Below are positions 10,263 to 20,797 of a stretch of 64,000 nt of DNA, piece after piece. The position numbers and the translations under genes were made by a program. The stretch comes from Isoetes taiwanensis (lineage: Eukaryota > Streptophyta > Lycopodiopsida > Isoetales > Isoetaceae): assembly GCA_021234155.1 (NCBI GenBank), contig JAJEKV010000091.1:3727501-3791500 (forward strand), read 5' to 3'. Position 1 is the stretch's first letter; the number at the start of each line of letters is the position of its first letter. The notes under the pieces were generated by a model that worked only from the letters and a program-made list of their open reading frames with translations, ran no database searches and had not been told where the DNA came from.

Positions 10263-11496
10263 GGCCGCCAAAACTGTTTTAAGCCTCAGGGATATTTCGT
10301 GCGGACCGACCCGTATGAACCCTAAATTGGGAAAACGCCAAGATCCTGGTTAATTTGGCCCAACAAACCAATGAATCATGACCCAAACCGGCCGAATCAC
10401 CTTGTTTAATGCCAAGAATGATAACCGTGAGCTAAAAAGACGAGGGATTGAAGGGGAATGATCACGATCTCAACGGAACAGAGCATTTACAAAAGGGGGT
10501 TTTTTGGCACAGAAGATTTTCGAGGGCTTTGAGGCAAAGAAGCGATTTTCTGCTTTGAAGAAGGACCGGCTTGATGATCCTGAGCTTGATTCTGACCTCC
10601 AATGTTTACCTATGATCTAGATTATTGACCAAATTTTCTCGGATTTGTTTGAATGTGTACCTATTTTGATCCTGTACCCAAGACCGCCGAGCTTGGGATA
10701 TTACTTTGTATCTTTTGAGTGTTTGATGAAATTGAAAATCCGACCTTTGTAGCAATCTGTGTGAGTTGCATTGAAATTCTCTCACAAAAGCAAGCAATTG
10801 TCAAAGGCTAGGCGTCCTGTGCCCGAACAGACTGTTAGACCCGTGTGATCTGCCTTTGTAGCAACTCTTTTAGAGAATACAAAAGCCTAATTCCTGTCAA
10901 AGCAAAATTACAACACCAATTCAGGCTAACATTTTCACATCCAATGATATTGCACAATAGGCATGGGGCATAGGAGAGCAATTTTTTGAGCATCAATCTT
11001 GCCAAACTAATTATGTTGAACGAGGCAATGCTAGACACGCTTGCAATCCTTCATTAGAAAATATTTTCTGTCAAGATTATTCATTTCTCATAGTCTGAGG
11101 CAAAGAATTGTCTAAAAGAAAAAATAGGCTCCTTTTTGTCAAAAGGAAAGCTTGGCCCCTGTTGTGCAGACAAAACTGAGCAAAATAGAGTTGGTAGCTC
11201 AAACAAATTCCTTGCCAATATCGAGTTTCAAATTTTAGCTCTCTGCCAGGGATATTGACCAAAAATTGACTAGGTCAGTGATCTGATTTAGGCCTATCTA
11301 GCCTATTCAGACCTCGATGAGTTTTTGCAGTCTGTTAGTATCAAGTGTTAGGCATCTTGAGCAGAGATATCCGTATCCATAGCTTGACAAAGCATCTTCT
11401 GCAGGGTATTTGGTGAAACAGACTTTTTTGCCTTCAGGGAAACATACTCATTGTGAACTTTTCCACACTTTTTCTGGAATCTTTGCACTTTCGAGT

Positions 11497-11513
11497 GGTT
11501 GCCTCAAGCAACC
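11497..11513 (+). promoter_or_regulatory. Near-end LTR hairpin, CTCAA loop
   Basis: GGTTGC, loop CTCAA, GCAACC, followed at once by CGGAGGTTCTAAACC. Copies lie at 20080-20096, 27673-27689 and, on the minus strand, 6176-6192. In the C' family the stem is GATCAC/GTGATC (35291, 38551). The loop and the following GGAGGTYCTA are conserved while the stem covaries. Confidence 0.7.
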
Positions 11514-11568
11514 CGGAGGTTCTAAACCACCGAGGTTGAAGGTTTTGCCGGGAACACCTTCAACATTT

Positions 11569-11586
11569 TGGAGGTTCTACCGAGAT
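11569..11586 (+). other. Primer-binding site (tRNA-Gln type)
   Basis: TGGAGGTTCTACCGAGAT begins three bases after the LTR end. From memory, plant tRNA-Gln ends ...GGTAGGACCT plus CCA, so this is complementary to its 3' end with one mismatch. The equivalent sites at 27744 and 24475 (minus) read TGGAGGTCCTAC, matching better. This would prime minus-strand DNA synthesis. Confidence 0.7.
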
Positions 11587-11606
11587 CATCTTCCCGAATC
11601 TGACTC

Positions 11607-12919
11607 ATGGCACCCGTAAGAACTAATGAGACATCCGAGCCCTCTTTTGAAGCCGCGGATAATCATGAAGCTACTGCAACACCTATTGTCACTATACAAG
11701 CAACTGCAGGCATGCCTTATCAATACTTTGAGCTAAATGTGCCTACTCCAGTCCCTATCTTTGATTCGAGCATGAATGCCAACAATTTCCTCAAGACTTT
11801 TGAAGAATACTATCAAGAGTATGGTCACAAAAAGGGCTGTAAGTTCTCTGAATTTAAAAAATGTTTCAAGAATGATGAGGTCAGGGCTTGGTTAGAGTAT
11901 GTTGTAAGTTTAGGCACCAACTCTTGGGAAGAACTGGTGAAAAAGTTTTTAGCAAGGTTTGGAAGAGTCTTGGACCCTCAAGATTTAATATTTGAGTTGC
12001 AAACTTTTCGCATGAAACATGGTGAGAGTGTGCACCAGTATGTTGAAAGATTCAATCACTATCTTGTCAAATGCCAGATCAATCATGTTCCTAACCATAT
12101 CTTGCATCTAGTGGCTTCTTTTATCAGGGGATTAAGCAGCAGACCAAGAATAGACAGAAAGCTTTTGAAGATCCAAAAATAGGAGGGATTTGATACAATA
12201 CACAAGGCTTTCACCAAGGCTACTGAAATTGCAGATATGATATCATACTTACCAGATGACACACACTCACCAAGTGATCCTTTTTTTCCAGATTATGAGC
12301 AAGAGTATATGGGAACCACACCTGTACCTGTCTATGCTGTCCAAAAAGAAAAGAAAAAGGTTAAGTTGGAAGATGATGAGGCTCCTGCAGCAGAGATGTA
12401 AGAGCAGAGATTACCAAAGTATCTGAGGCACTGGTTGAGGTAACTAAACAACTGCAAGAGCTGAAAAGCTCAAAATTTGAGAAGAAAACTTATCCTCCAT
12501 GTGTGCATTGCTTTAGAGACACTCATTCTTCTGATTATTGCTGGTATAGGCCGTGCACTAAGTGTGGAAAGAGAGGTCACTTTGGTAAAGAATGCCCTGT
12601 GTGTGAATTTTGTAAGGCTGTAGGACATTATGAGGATAGGTGCAGTGTCAAAGAATATTTTGCCAGACAAGAAAAATCTAAAATTAATGAGCCAAGTGCA
12701 TCTATAAGGTTTGTGCAGGAAATTGAAGAACAAGAGGAGATAATGGTCATCCACACCGTAAGGATGAATAATGCCAAAGAGAAAGAATCAACACATGAGG
12801 AAGCTGACATCTTGAAACATAGGGATGCTTTGAGCAAGCAAAGGGGTCGCGCCTCCTCCTCCTCGCTTCAAAATTTGTCAAGAAAGAAAAAGAGTGTGAA
12901 GACTTTGAATATTTGTTGA
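11607..12919 (+). pseudogene. Element B gag (capsid and triple zinc knuckle)
   Basis: The start at 11607 (MAPVRTNE) fits, since element C has MAPRRNNE at the same distance from its primer site. The capsid half contains WEELVKKFLARFGR and LHLVASFIRGLSSRPR. A TAG at 12181 replaces the Gln of the KIQKQEGFD motif seen in G. Reading resumes with EGFDTIHKAFTKATEIADM, then a frameshift near 12395 leads into a frame (12503-12919) with three intact CX2CX4HX4C knuckles: CVHCFRDTHSSDYC, CTKCGKRGHFGKEC and CEFCKAVGHYEDRC. Gag forms the particle and binds the RNA. With one stop and one frameshift this copy is not functional. Confidence 0.9.
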
Positions 12920-13527
12920 AGAATTCAAAAATCTGCGGTAGATTTGTTTGTCCTTGCTCAAGATAGCCCCTTCTTACGTAAAAAGGTGCTCAATCTTACT
13001 AAAGAAGATGAATTTGCCCTAACAAACCATATTGAGGAGCACATGCTCACTCGGGATGATCATGATCCCGAGCTTTCACTTGTGTTGCCAAAATGGAAGG
13101 AAAAATCTTAACCAAGGTTCTGCTAGATGGAGGATCACCCTTGAATGTAATGCCACACCATGTCATGAGGCTATCTAGAAATAGACAAGAAAGCTCCAAT
13201 GATCTTGAAATCTTTCTCTAACTCTAAAATCAATCCAGTGGGAATAGTTAGCAACGTGCCTATTGATGTTGAAGGAATAATGGTTGCAGCCTAACTTTGT
13301 TGTGGTTGCTTTTGAAGGAATAGGGGACAAATCAGATATATATGACTTACTTTTGGGCAGAAAATGGCTTTCTACAGTAGATGATAGGCTTGTGTGGTCA
13401 AGAGGAGAATGTACTATCTCAAATGGCAAGAAAAAGGTAACATTGTACAATAAGTTAGGAGAGTTTGAAAGCATGAATTTCATTGAAGAAGAAATGTCAT
13501 TTATCACATCCTTGTGGAGAATTTGAA
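12920..13527 (+). pseudogene. Element B aspartic protease (frame-broken)
   Basis: Retropepsin region that would cleave the polyprotein. The active-site motif reads LLDGGSPLNVMPH near 13120-13155, the DGGS form common in plant Tat-type elements. Later come FVVVAFEGIGDKSDIYDLLLGRKWLSTVD (13284-13375) and CTISNGKKKVTLYN. Three or more frameshifts separate these pieces, including one between LLDGGS and NFVVVAFE. Confidence 0.8.
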
Positions 13528-13594
13528 CCCCGAATGCGATGAGAGTTAGAGTCTAGCATAAAAATCCCAAAAGAATTAGCTTCAACCAAATCAA

Positions 13595-14020
13595 GCAATT
13601 TTGCTTATTTATGGTTTGATGGTGGTGTTTCCAAAAGGCTTAATGTGGCATCTTCTCTGCTATTCTTAAGGATGCTTCCAACAAAGGTTGCTTGCTAAAG
13701 TAGGAAGAATTTATCCAAATGTCACTTCTAATATGGCGTAGTATAAGGCATTGATTGCAGGTCTTCAAGAAGCAAGAAATCTAAACATCGCTGATGTAAT
13801 CATCTTTGGAGACTCTCGCCTTGTCTTGGCAAAATATCGAGAATATCGTGCCAAGAGTGAAGACATGTTGCAGCTCAGAAATCAAGCCATGCTGGAACTG
13901 AAGAACTTTGAAACCTGGGAGCTTTGCCATGTGCCAAGGGAGCAAAATGGTGAAGCAGACTCGTTGTGCAGGAGTGTGCTACTGGAACATTTGGCTGAGG
14001 GAGCAATTCAAGAAGATGAG
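13595..14020 (+). pseudogene. Element B plant/archaeal-type RNase H, located before RT
   Basis: The domain would degrade RNA in RNA/DNA hybrids. Pieces in order: WFDGGVSKRLNVASS near 13610-13655 (first catalytic Asp), then a degraded stretch with MA-stop-YKALIAGLQEA (the catalytic Glu codon GAG of AEY is now TAG at 13739), then IIFGDSRLV (catalytic Asp), and finally HVPREQNGEADSLCRSVLLEHL (last His and Asp). This is the RVT_3/RNase H I type found in Tat elements, but here it precedes RT. In the usual Tat order it follows the gypsy RNase H. It is continuous in frame with the RT from 13751. Confidence 0.85.
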
Positions 14021-15190
14021 CTTGAGAAGAAAGATTTGCAACAGCTATACCCCATCCTGGTAATCAATGCAAGTGAAGACAAACAGGTAAAGGAAGTCAA
14101 GGTCAATAAGAAGGGTCTAGATAGGGTACTATATGTTGGTGATTTGTTTAAAGAAGAGGACAATGCTTTGGTTACTAAATTCTTTGATGATTGGAAGGAT
14201 ATCTTTGCTTGGGATTATGATGAGTTGGTGGGTGTTGACAAAAGCATTTGTGAGTTTGAAATCAAGATCAAGGAAGGTATGAAACCTGTTATACAAAAGT
14301 TAAGAAGGATCAATGCTTCTCTATTAGGTCTAATCAAGGAGGAATTATATAAAATGAAAGATGCAGGTGTGATTACAGAAATTGTGAACCCTGAGTGGTT
14401 ATCTTGCATTGTTCCTGTTGAGAAAAACAAGACTATTAGGATTTGCATAGATTATAGAGATTTAAACAAAGCTACTATTAAAGATTGCTATCCTTTGCCA
14501 CTTCTGGAAGAAGTGTTGCATGCTGTAGCAGGGAAGGAGATTTACTCATTCTTAGATGGCTTTTCAGGTTTTAATCATATAAGCATCAAGGAAAGTGATC
14601 AGCCAAAAACTTCATTTATCACAGCTTGGGGAACATTTGCCATGAAAAGAATGCCATTTGGATTGATGAATGCATCTGCAACATTCCAAAGAGCCATGGA
14701 TACAATTTTTAGAGAAATGCCTGCTAATATTTTTCGTGTATTTTTGGATGACCTTTGTTTGGGAACTTCTCTGGAAAAACATTTTGATATGCTAACCATG
14801 TTGTTTGACTTGTGTAGAAAGGGGGGAGTGAGTTTGAACCCCAAAAAATGTGTTTTTTATCCTCAAAGGGAGAATTGCTTGGGCATGTAGTATCTACAGC
14901 AGGAATTCAAATATCTGATAGTAAGATTGAAGCCCTAAGGAAACTGGCACCTCCAAAAACCCTCAAACAGGTTAAAAGCTTCATGGGGATGACCAGCTTT
15001 TTGAGAATGTATGTCCCTCATTTTTCCCACACTATGAGCCCAATCTCTAACCTCACAAAGGTTGGAAAGTTCTCCAAAAGTGAAAGTAAACACATCCTAG
15101 TAGATTGGGATGAGCAATGCCAAAATTCTTTTGACAAGATCATTGATGCCATTTGCAAATCTATCCTGCTAAAACCTCCTGATCTAGAGA
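14021..15190 (+). pseudogene. Element B reverse transcriptase
   Basis: The long frame 13751-14890 carries the RT fingers and palm. Motifs: LRRINASL, VITEIVNPEWLSCIVPVEK, IRICIDYRDLNKATIKDCYPLP (first catalytic Asp in DYRDLN), YSFLDGFSGFNHI, MPFGLMNASATFQRAM and the catalytic FLDDLCLG. A frameshift near 14865 in KKCVF moves the rest to the frame starting at 14848: GELLGHVVSTAGI, KLAPPKTLKQVKSFMGMTSFLRMYVPHFS (the thumb and connection). It is a Ty3/gypsy type and otherwise intact. Confidence 0.92.
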
Positions 15191-15498
15191 AACCCTTCAA
15201 GGCTTATATCAGTGTGACAAAAAAAGCAATTGGTTTGGCACTGCTGCAAGGGGACCATGTGATTGCTTTTGCAAGCAAGATGTGGTCTGATACTGAATTG
15301 AGATATCCCAGGTTGGAGAAAAAGTGTCACGGCAGCCTCGATGTTTTTGATAGAGAGACAAGGACATCTTCTTCAAAACAATCAGGTGCAAGTATTCATG
15401 AGACAAAATCCTTTCTCACTCCTTTTTGCAAAAAAAGCAACCAAAGGCCAAGTTGTGCGGTGGGGCTTGTAAGATCCAAGCTTATGATATTACCGTAA
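15191..15498 (+). pseudogene. Element B gypsy RNase H remnant
   Basis: After RT, the frame reads PFKAYISVTKKAIGLALLQGD and IAFASKMWSDTELRYPRLEKKC. This is the gypsy RNase H fold, but the TDAS-like catalytic Asp of active enzymes is replaced by YISVT. Tat elements with a second RNase H show the same loss. The frame then degenerates to 15498, with the C-terminal part out of frame. Confidence 0.75.
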
Positions 15499-15501
15499 AA
15501 G

Positions 15502-16895
15502 GTGGTAAAGTTGATCGAGAATCCCAGTTCTTATCTTCCACATGTGTTGTTTGAGCATGAAGATCAAGATGGTTTATGTGCTGATGACAATCTAACAAAC
15601 TTGATTTCTTTTGATGCAGAAAACACTGACTGGCAATTTGACATCAGAAACTATCTGGAGAGCAATGAGTTGCCTAAGAATTTGAGTGTCAGTCAAGAAA
15701 GAAGATTCAGGGACAAGTGCAAGAAGTTCAGGCTAATTGAAGGGATCCTCTGCAAAGTTGACAAGGAAGGAGTCTTGCTGAGATGTGTGGATGAAGAAGA
15801 GGCTAGAATGATAATTGAAGCATGTCATGAGGGAGTTTGTGGAGGACACTTTGCAGCAGATACAACTGCAAAAAAGATTCTAAGGTCAGGATATTTCTGG
15901 CCTACTCTCTTTAAGGATTGTTATGAGACTATAAAATACTGCCATAAATGTCAGATTTTTGGTAAAAAAACCTTGCAGCCAGCTGCCCTGACTGCCATAA
16001 CTTCCCCTGGGCCTTTCCAAATGTGGGGGCTGGATTTTATAGGCCCCATAGACCCACCTTCCTCAGCTCAACACCAGTTTATATTAGTTGCCACTGATTA
16101 CTTTACAAAATGGGCAGAGGCAATTCCTCTGAGAGAAGCCAATGCCCAAGCCACTGCAAGATTTCTGCATGAAAATATCTGTGCCAGATTTGGCATCCCT
16201 TTCAAGATAGTTTCTGATAGAGGCAGCCAGTTCATTAACCATGCAATTGCATTACTTCTAGCCACCCTGAAAGTCAAGCATACCAAGAGTTCATCCTATT
16301 ACCCTCAGGGAAATGGCCAGGCAGAATCAACCAATAAGACTCTCAAATCTATCCTGAAAAAGACCATCAGTGTTTCAAAAAAGGATTGGCATTTAAAACT
16401 CCATGATATATAACTACCATCAAAATGGCTACAAAACACACTCCCTTCAGTTTGGTGTATGGGATAGAGTCAGTACTGCCTATAGAATTAGAGCTTCCAT
16501 CACTCAGACTGGCTTATCAGATCAATTTGGAAATGGATGATGCTCTAAAAGACAGATTTGTGAGATTAATGCAGCTTGAGGAGCATAGATATGAGGCTGA
16601 GAATGCAATAATGAGGAAAAAGGCTAAGGATATTGCAGCCTTCAAAGCAGCACACAAATTGCAGGGAATCTTGAAAACAGGAGAGTTAGTGTTAAAATGG
16701 AACAAAGCAAGGGAAGATATTGCATCAAAATTTGAAAATCTTTGGGAGGGACCATTTGAAGTGATAGGGACAGCTGGCAAGGATTCATATTGGCTGAAGG
16801 ATATTGCTGATGGCAGAGAATTGATGAACCCTATCAACATTGTGCACCTAAAAAGGTATTGGCAACAGCATGTTGCCCTTGCTTTGTTTAACTAA
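15502..16895 (+). pseudogene. Element B integrase
   Basis: The frame 15502-16413 holds the HHCC zinc domain (CHEGVCGGH ... YCHKC) and the catalytic DDE core: Asp in WGLDFIGP, Asp in IVSDRGSQF and Glu in GNGQAESTNK. A stop at 16411 and a short deletion remove the AYRTTIK segment present in E and C'. Reading continues at 16425-16895 with HTPFSLVYGIESVLP, a charged helix, LVLKWNK and the GPY/F-like LWEGPFEVIG. It ends HLKRYWQQHVALALF. No chromodomain is seen. It inserts element DNA into the chromosome. Confidence 0.92.
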
Positions 16896-17628
16896 GGTCT
16901 TCATGACAAAATGTAGTTAGGATTAGTTAAGTGCATTGATAAAAGAAAAATAAGAAAAAAACAGAAAAAAAGCAAAATATGAGAAAAAAGCTTCAGTTAG
17001 ATGAGAGCAAAAGTAAATTAAGCCTATTTTGTTTAGTCCAGTTCTGCTTTGAAGTTATTATTTGTGTACTAATGAGTTTCTAGTGTTGCAAGTACAATAA
17101 AGGTCCGCAGGTTTGTGATCAACTGAGGGAGTGAATTGAAACTGATCTTAGTTCCATGCAGGTGCATCTGAGCATGTCATTCACACATTTCATTCATTAC
17201 ATTATATCAGTCCTCATCATCTGGAGTTGCTGCCATTGCCTCCACACCAGCAGCTCATTCAAACTAACAGGCTTTATCTTCACATGCAGGTGCATCATTT
17301 TATCTGCCTCCATCTGTCATCTGTTCAAGAGTTGACCTTATTACATCTGGAACCCTCTACATCCTCATAAATCTCCTAAGCTGCTGACATACCACCATCC
17401 TGCAGCTTTTCATAGCTAAAGAGTTTTATTTTCCATGCAGGTTCATCTGAAAGGAACATCATTCATATACACATTCATAATGCCAAATCTATCACTTTCA
17501 AATCCATATGCAGGTCATTGAGTTGCCAACCATATTCTCACATTGGCAACTGGCTGGAGTTATGTCAAAAGTACAAACAGCTAGTCAAAAGGGCTGGTAG
17601 ACCAGCCTTCTCTTTTGGTTTGGCATAA
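16896..17628 (+). other. Element B 3' noncoding region
   Basis: Between integrase and 3' LTR lie 733 bases without a coding frame. Four scattered copies of an ATGCAGGT(G/T)CATC-like motif occur near 17156, 17283, 17434 and 17511. The last 40 bases hold the GGCTGG/CCAGCC hairpin, then a pyrimidine-rich linker into the LTR. Confidence 0.7.
17592..17607 (+). promoter_or_regulatory. Pre-LTR hairpin (GGCTGG/CCAGCC)
   Basis: Stem GGCTGG, loop TAGA, CCAGCC, 21 bases before the 3' LTR. Homologues: E on the minus strand (20835-20820, loop GGGA), C' at 33014-33030 and the non-autonomous element on the minus strand (23320-23304, stem GGCCG/CGGCC). No purine tract adjoins the LTR in any of them. Confidence 0.6.
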
Positions 17629-20148
17629 TGCTGCCATTCCATGGCAGCATGGAAGAGCCAAGCACATATTGGCACTAATCTTCTCAGTTTGATTTGTTTT
17701 GCAAGACAGCAAGGAAATGCTTCACTAGCATACACCAAAAGTTTGAAGAGCAAAGGAAGGACAATTGACTCAAGTCACTCAAGAGATACAAAAGGTCAAA
17801 CAAGCAAAGGAAGAAGTGAAGAGGATGGGAGAAGGAAGACCCCTTGAAGAATTTTTCCATGGTATGTGGCTATTTGTGATCTTGGCATCTTTGGCATTTA
17901 AATCCCTTCCCCATTTATTCCATCATCCTAAACACCATTGAACCTTGACTCCATGCTCATATACCTCCCAAAGTCAAACTTGACTTTGAAAATTCTTTCT
18001 AGACAAAATAAACCTTCATGAGATACCCACTTGCTCCATCATCTCCTAGCTCTAAAATGACTTGACTTGGTCAAAAAAATTCGCTCAAAAGTCAATACCC
18101 CATGCAACTTGACCAAAGTTAAAAGAAAGTTGCAAAAATCCCAAGGAGGGTGTTCAAAATTCAAGTGTGCCCTAGAAAGTGCTTAGAATTGCTTCATAAA
18201 GAGGAATTCTTTCCCAAATGGGCACTAGATGTACCAAGTCACTTGACACCTCACCCTATGTGCCAAGTCATCACATCCATCATCATTTGAGCCTTCTCGT
18301 GTCAAATTCTCATTTGCAAATCAAAATCCACATCAAAATATCATTGTTGCCACATCACCATTGACACCTCATCACTCCACACGTGTCATACACATCATCT
18401 CCACATTACTCAAATTTTTTGACTAGAAGGAATTTTCAAACTCAAGTTGGCTAACACGTCATCATTTCCATTGGCCACATCACACTACCTAGCCTTGTCA
18501 CCTTCTCCAAATGCCACATCATCCACTCCTTAGCTTTTTTTGCCAAATTCAAAAAGCTCCATTGTGAAAAGAAATTCCAGAATCTTGTAGGGTACAAAAA
18601 AAAAATTCCCCTAGAAAAAAAAGAATTTTGAAAAAAAGCTTTGTTTTGGGCATTGTATGTGCTTCCTAGGGAATCGTGCCATAGGGTTTAGGGGGTTGCA
18701 AAAATTTTCCTATCTACCCCCCCCAGCCTAATTTCTCTTTCCAGCCAATCTCCCCATGCCGCGTGGAGCATCCGGGCGTGTGGGGCGGTGGAGGTACCGG
18801 ATCCCACGTGGACACTGCACGCAATAATCAGAAATATTGAATTTTCTTGTCCTTATATACCTTGGCTGCCAAAACTGTTTAAGCCTGTGGGATATTTCGT
18901 CTGGACCCGTATGAACCCTAAATTGGGAAAACGCCAAGATCCGGTTAATTTGGCCCAACAAACCAATGAATCATGACCCAAACTGGCCGAATCACCTTGT
19001 TTAATGCCAAGAATGATAACTGTGAGCTAAAAGACAGAGGATTGAAGGGGAATGATCACGCTCTCAACGGAACAGAGCATTTACAAAAGGGGGTTTTTTG
19101 GCACAGAAGATTTTCGAGGGCTTTGAGGCAAAGAAGCGATTTTCTGCTTTGAAGAAGGACCGGCTTGATGATCCTGAGCTTGATTCTGACCTCCAATGTT
19201 TACCTATGATCTAGATTATTGACCAAATTTTCTGGATTTGCTGAATGTGTACCTATTTTGATCCTGTACCCAAGACCGCGAGCTTGGGATATTACTTTGT
19301 ATCTTTTGAGTGTTTGATGAAATTGAAAATCCGACCTTTGTAGCAATATGTGTGAGTTGCATTGAAATTCTCTCACAAAAGCAAGCAATTGTCAAAGGCT
19401 AGGCGTCCTGTGCCCGAACAGACTGTTAGACCCGTGTGATCTGCCTTTGTAGCAACTCTTTTAGAGAATACAAAAGCCTAATTCCTGTCAAAGCAAAATT
19501 ACAACACCAATTCAGGCTAACATTTTCACATCCAATGATATTGCACAATAGGCATGGGGCATAGGAGAGCAATTTTTTGAGCATCAATCTTGCCAAACTA
19601 ATTATGTTGAACGAGGCAATGCTAGACACGCTTGCAATCCTTCATTAGAAAATATTTTCTGTCAAGATTATTCATTTCTCATAGTCTGAGGCAAAGAATT
19701 GTCTAAAAGAAAAAATAGGCTCCTTTTTGTCAAAAGGAAAGCTTGGCCCCTGTTGTGCAGACAAAACTGAGCAAAATAGAGTTGGTAGCTCAAACAAATT
19801 CCTTGCCAATATCGAGTTTCAAATTTTAGCTCTCTGCCAGGGATATTGACCAAAAATTGACTAGGTCAGTGATCTGATTTAGGCCTATCTAGCCTATTCA
19901 GACCTCGCTGAGTTTTTGCAGTCTGTTAGTATCAAGTGTTAGGCATCTTGAGCAGAGATATCCGTATCCGATAGAGCATCTTCTGCAGGGTATTTGGTGA
20001 AACAGACTTTTTTGCCTTCAGGGAAACATACTCATTGTGAACTTTTCCACACTTTTTCTGGAATCTTTGCACTCAGAGTGGTTGCCTCAAGCAACCTGGA
20101 GGTTCTAAACCACTGAGGTTGAAGGTTTTGCCAGGAACACCTTCAACA
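17629..20148 (+). repeat. Element B 3' LTR (2520 bp)
   Basis: Nearly identical to 9031-11565, with the same start hairpin (loop TCC here), G-box at 18805, TATA at 18854-18859, near-end hairpin at 20080-20096 and end at ...CCTTCAACA. It is followed directly by a minus-strand LTR that it truncates. Confidence 0.92.
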
Positions 20149-20797
20149 CACATAGCCATGGATCTTTTATGCAATATCTTGGATATTTTACTTCTCCATA
20201 CTTGTTTGAAGGATGCACTTTCTCTCTCTAGTTTAATTTTAGAGAGAGAAGATGATCTTAGACCATGGAAGTAGCCAAACTTGGTGGGATTTTTTGCTTT
20301 TTTCAAAGGTGGTGGATGTATGGTGGGTGCGTGATGCATGTATAGTGTGTTTTGACTAGAAAAAAAGACTCTTTGCCAACTTTGGCTATGGAAGATGATG
20401 CTAAGGCAAGAAACTATGAATTATGAAGCATGTATGGTATTCATGGATGGGAACTGAGGTGGTAAGGTTATGTAAGAAGCCTTGGGAAATAGAACTCATG
20501 CCAAAATGGTTTGAAACTAGCCACATACCAAGGAATCTTTATTCCAAATTTTATTCTTGAGGGGTCTTCCAAACTTCAAACTCAACTATACTTGCTTGAA
20601 TATTTTCCTCCTTGCTATGCTTGCATGATATCCAATGAATGTCCTTCCCTTGTGGTTCCAATAAAGGTGTCAACTTGTGATCTTCAAAGATGAGAGTCTT
20701 TATACTTCTAGTACTTGCACACATGTTTTAGACAAAAGTTAGATAAAGGTGTAGATTGTGTGCATAAGCTCTTGTATGCTGCCAAAATGTGGCAGCA
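20149..20797 (-). repeat. Element E 3' LTR, first part (minus)
   Basis: Read on the minus strand it starts at 20797 with the hairpin TGCTGCCA-CATTT-TGGCAGCA. It continues with sequence shared with the LTR at 22486 and 25131, including AAGGGAAGGACATTCATTGG and the 'ctagagagagaaagtgcat' stretch. It is cut at 20149 by the end of element B. Confidence 0.85.

Larger units (their letters stand above)
9031..11565 (+). repeat. Element B 5' LTR (2535 bp)
   Basis: This direct repeat of 17629-20148 starts with TG and ends with CA (…CCTTCAACA). The first 21 bases form a perfect hairpin (TGCTGCCAT, loop GCC, ATGGCAGCA). The first part of U3 carries CCACATCATCA-like motifs (9650-9930). A GC-rich promoter block with a G-box and TATA follows (10140-10262), and the near-end hairpin lies at 11497-11513. 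Differences from the 3' LTR are few (scattered substitutions and 1-10 base indels, clustered around 10120-10330). No target-site duplication is visible: ctctg stands before it and cacat after the 3' LTR. Confidence 0.92.

Noticed and set aside
14215-14844. Minus-strand frames opposite RT and integrase domains (also at 29423, 31025 and 16517)
   Set aside because: They are shadows of conserved plus-strand coding sequence and show no motifs of their own.
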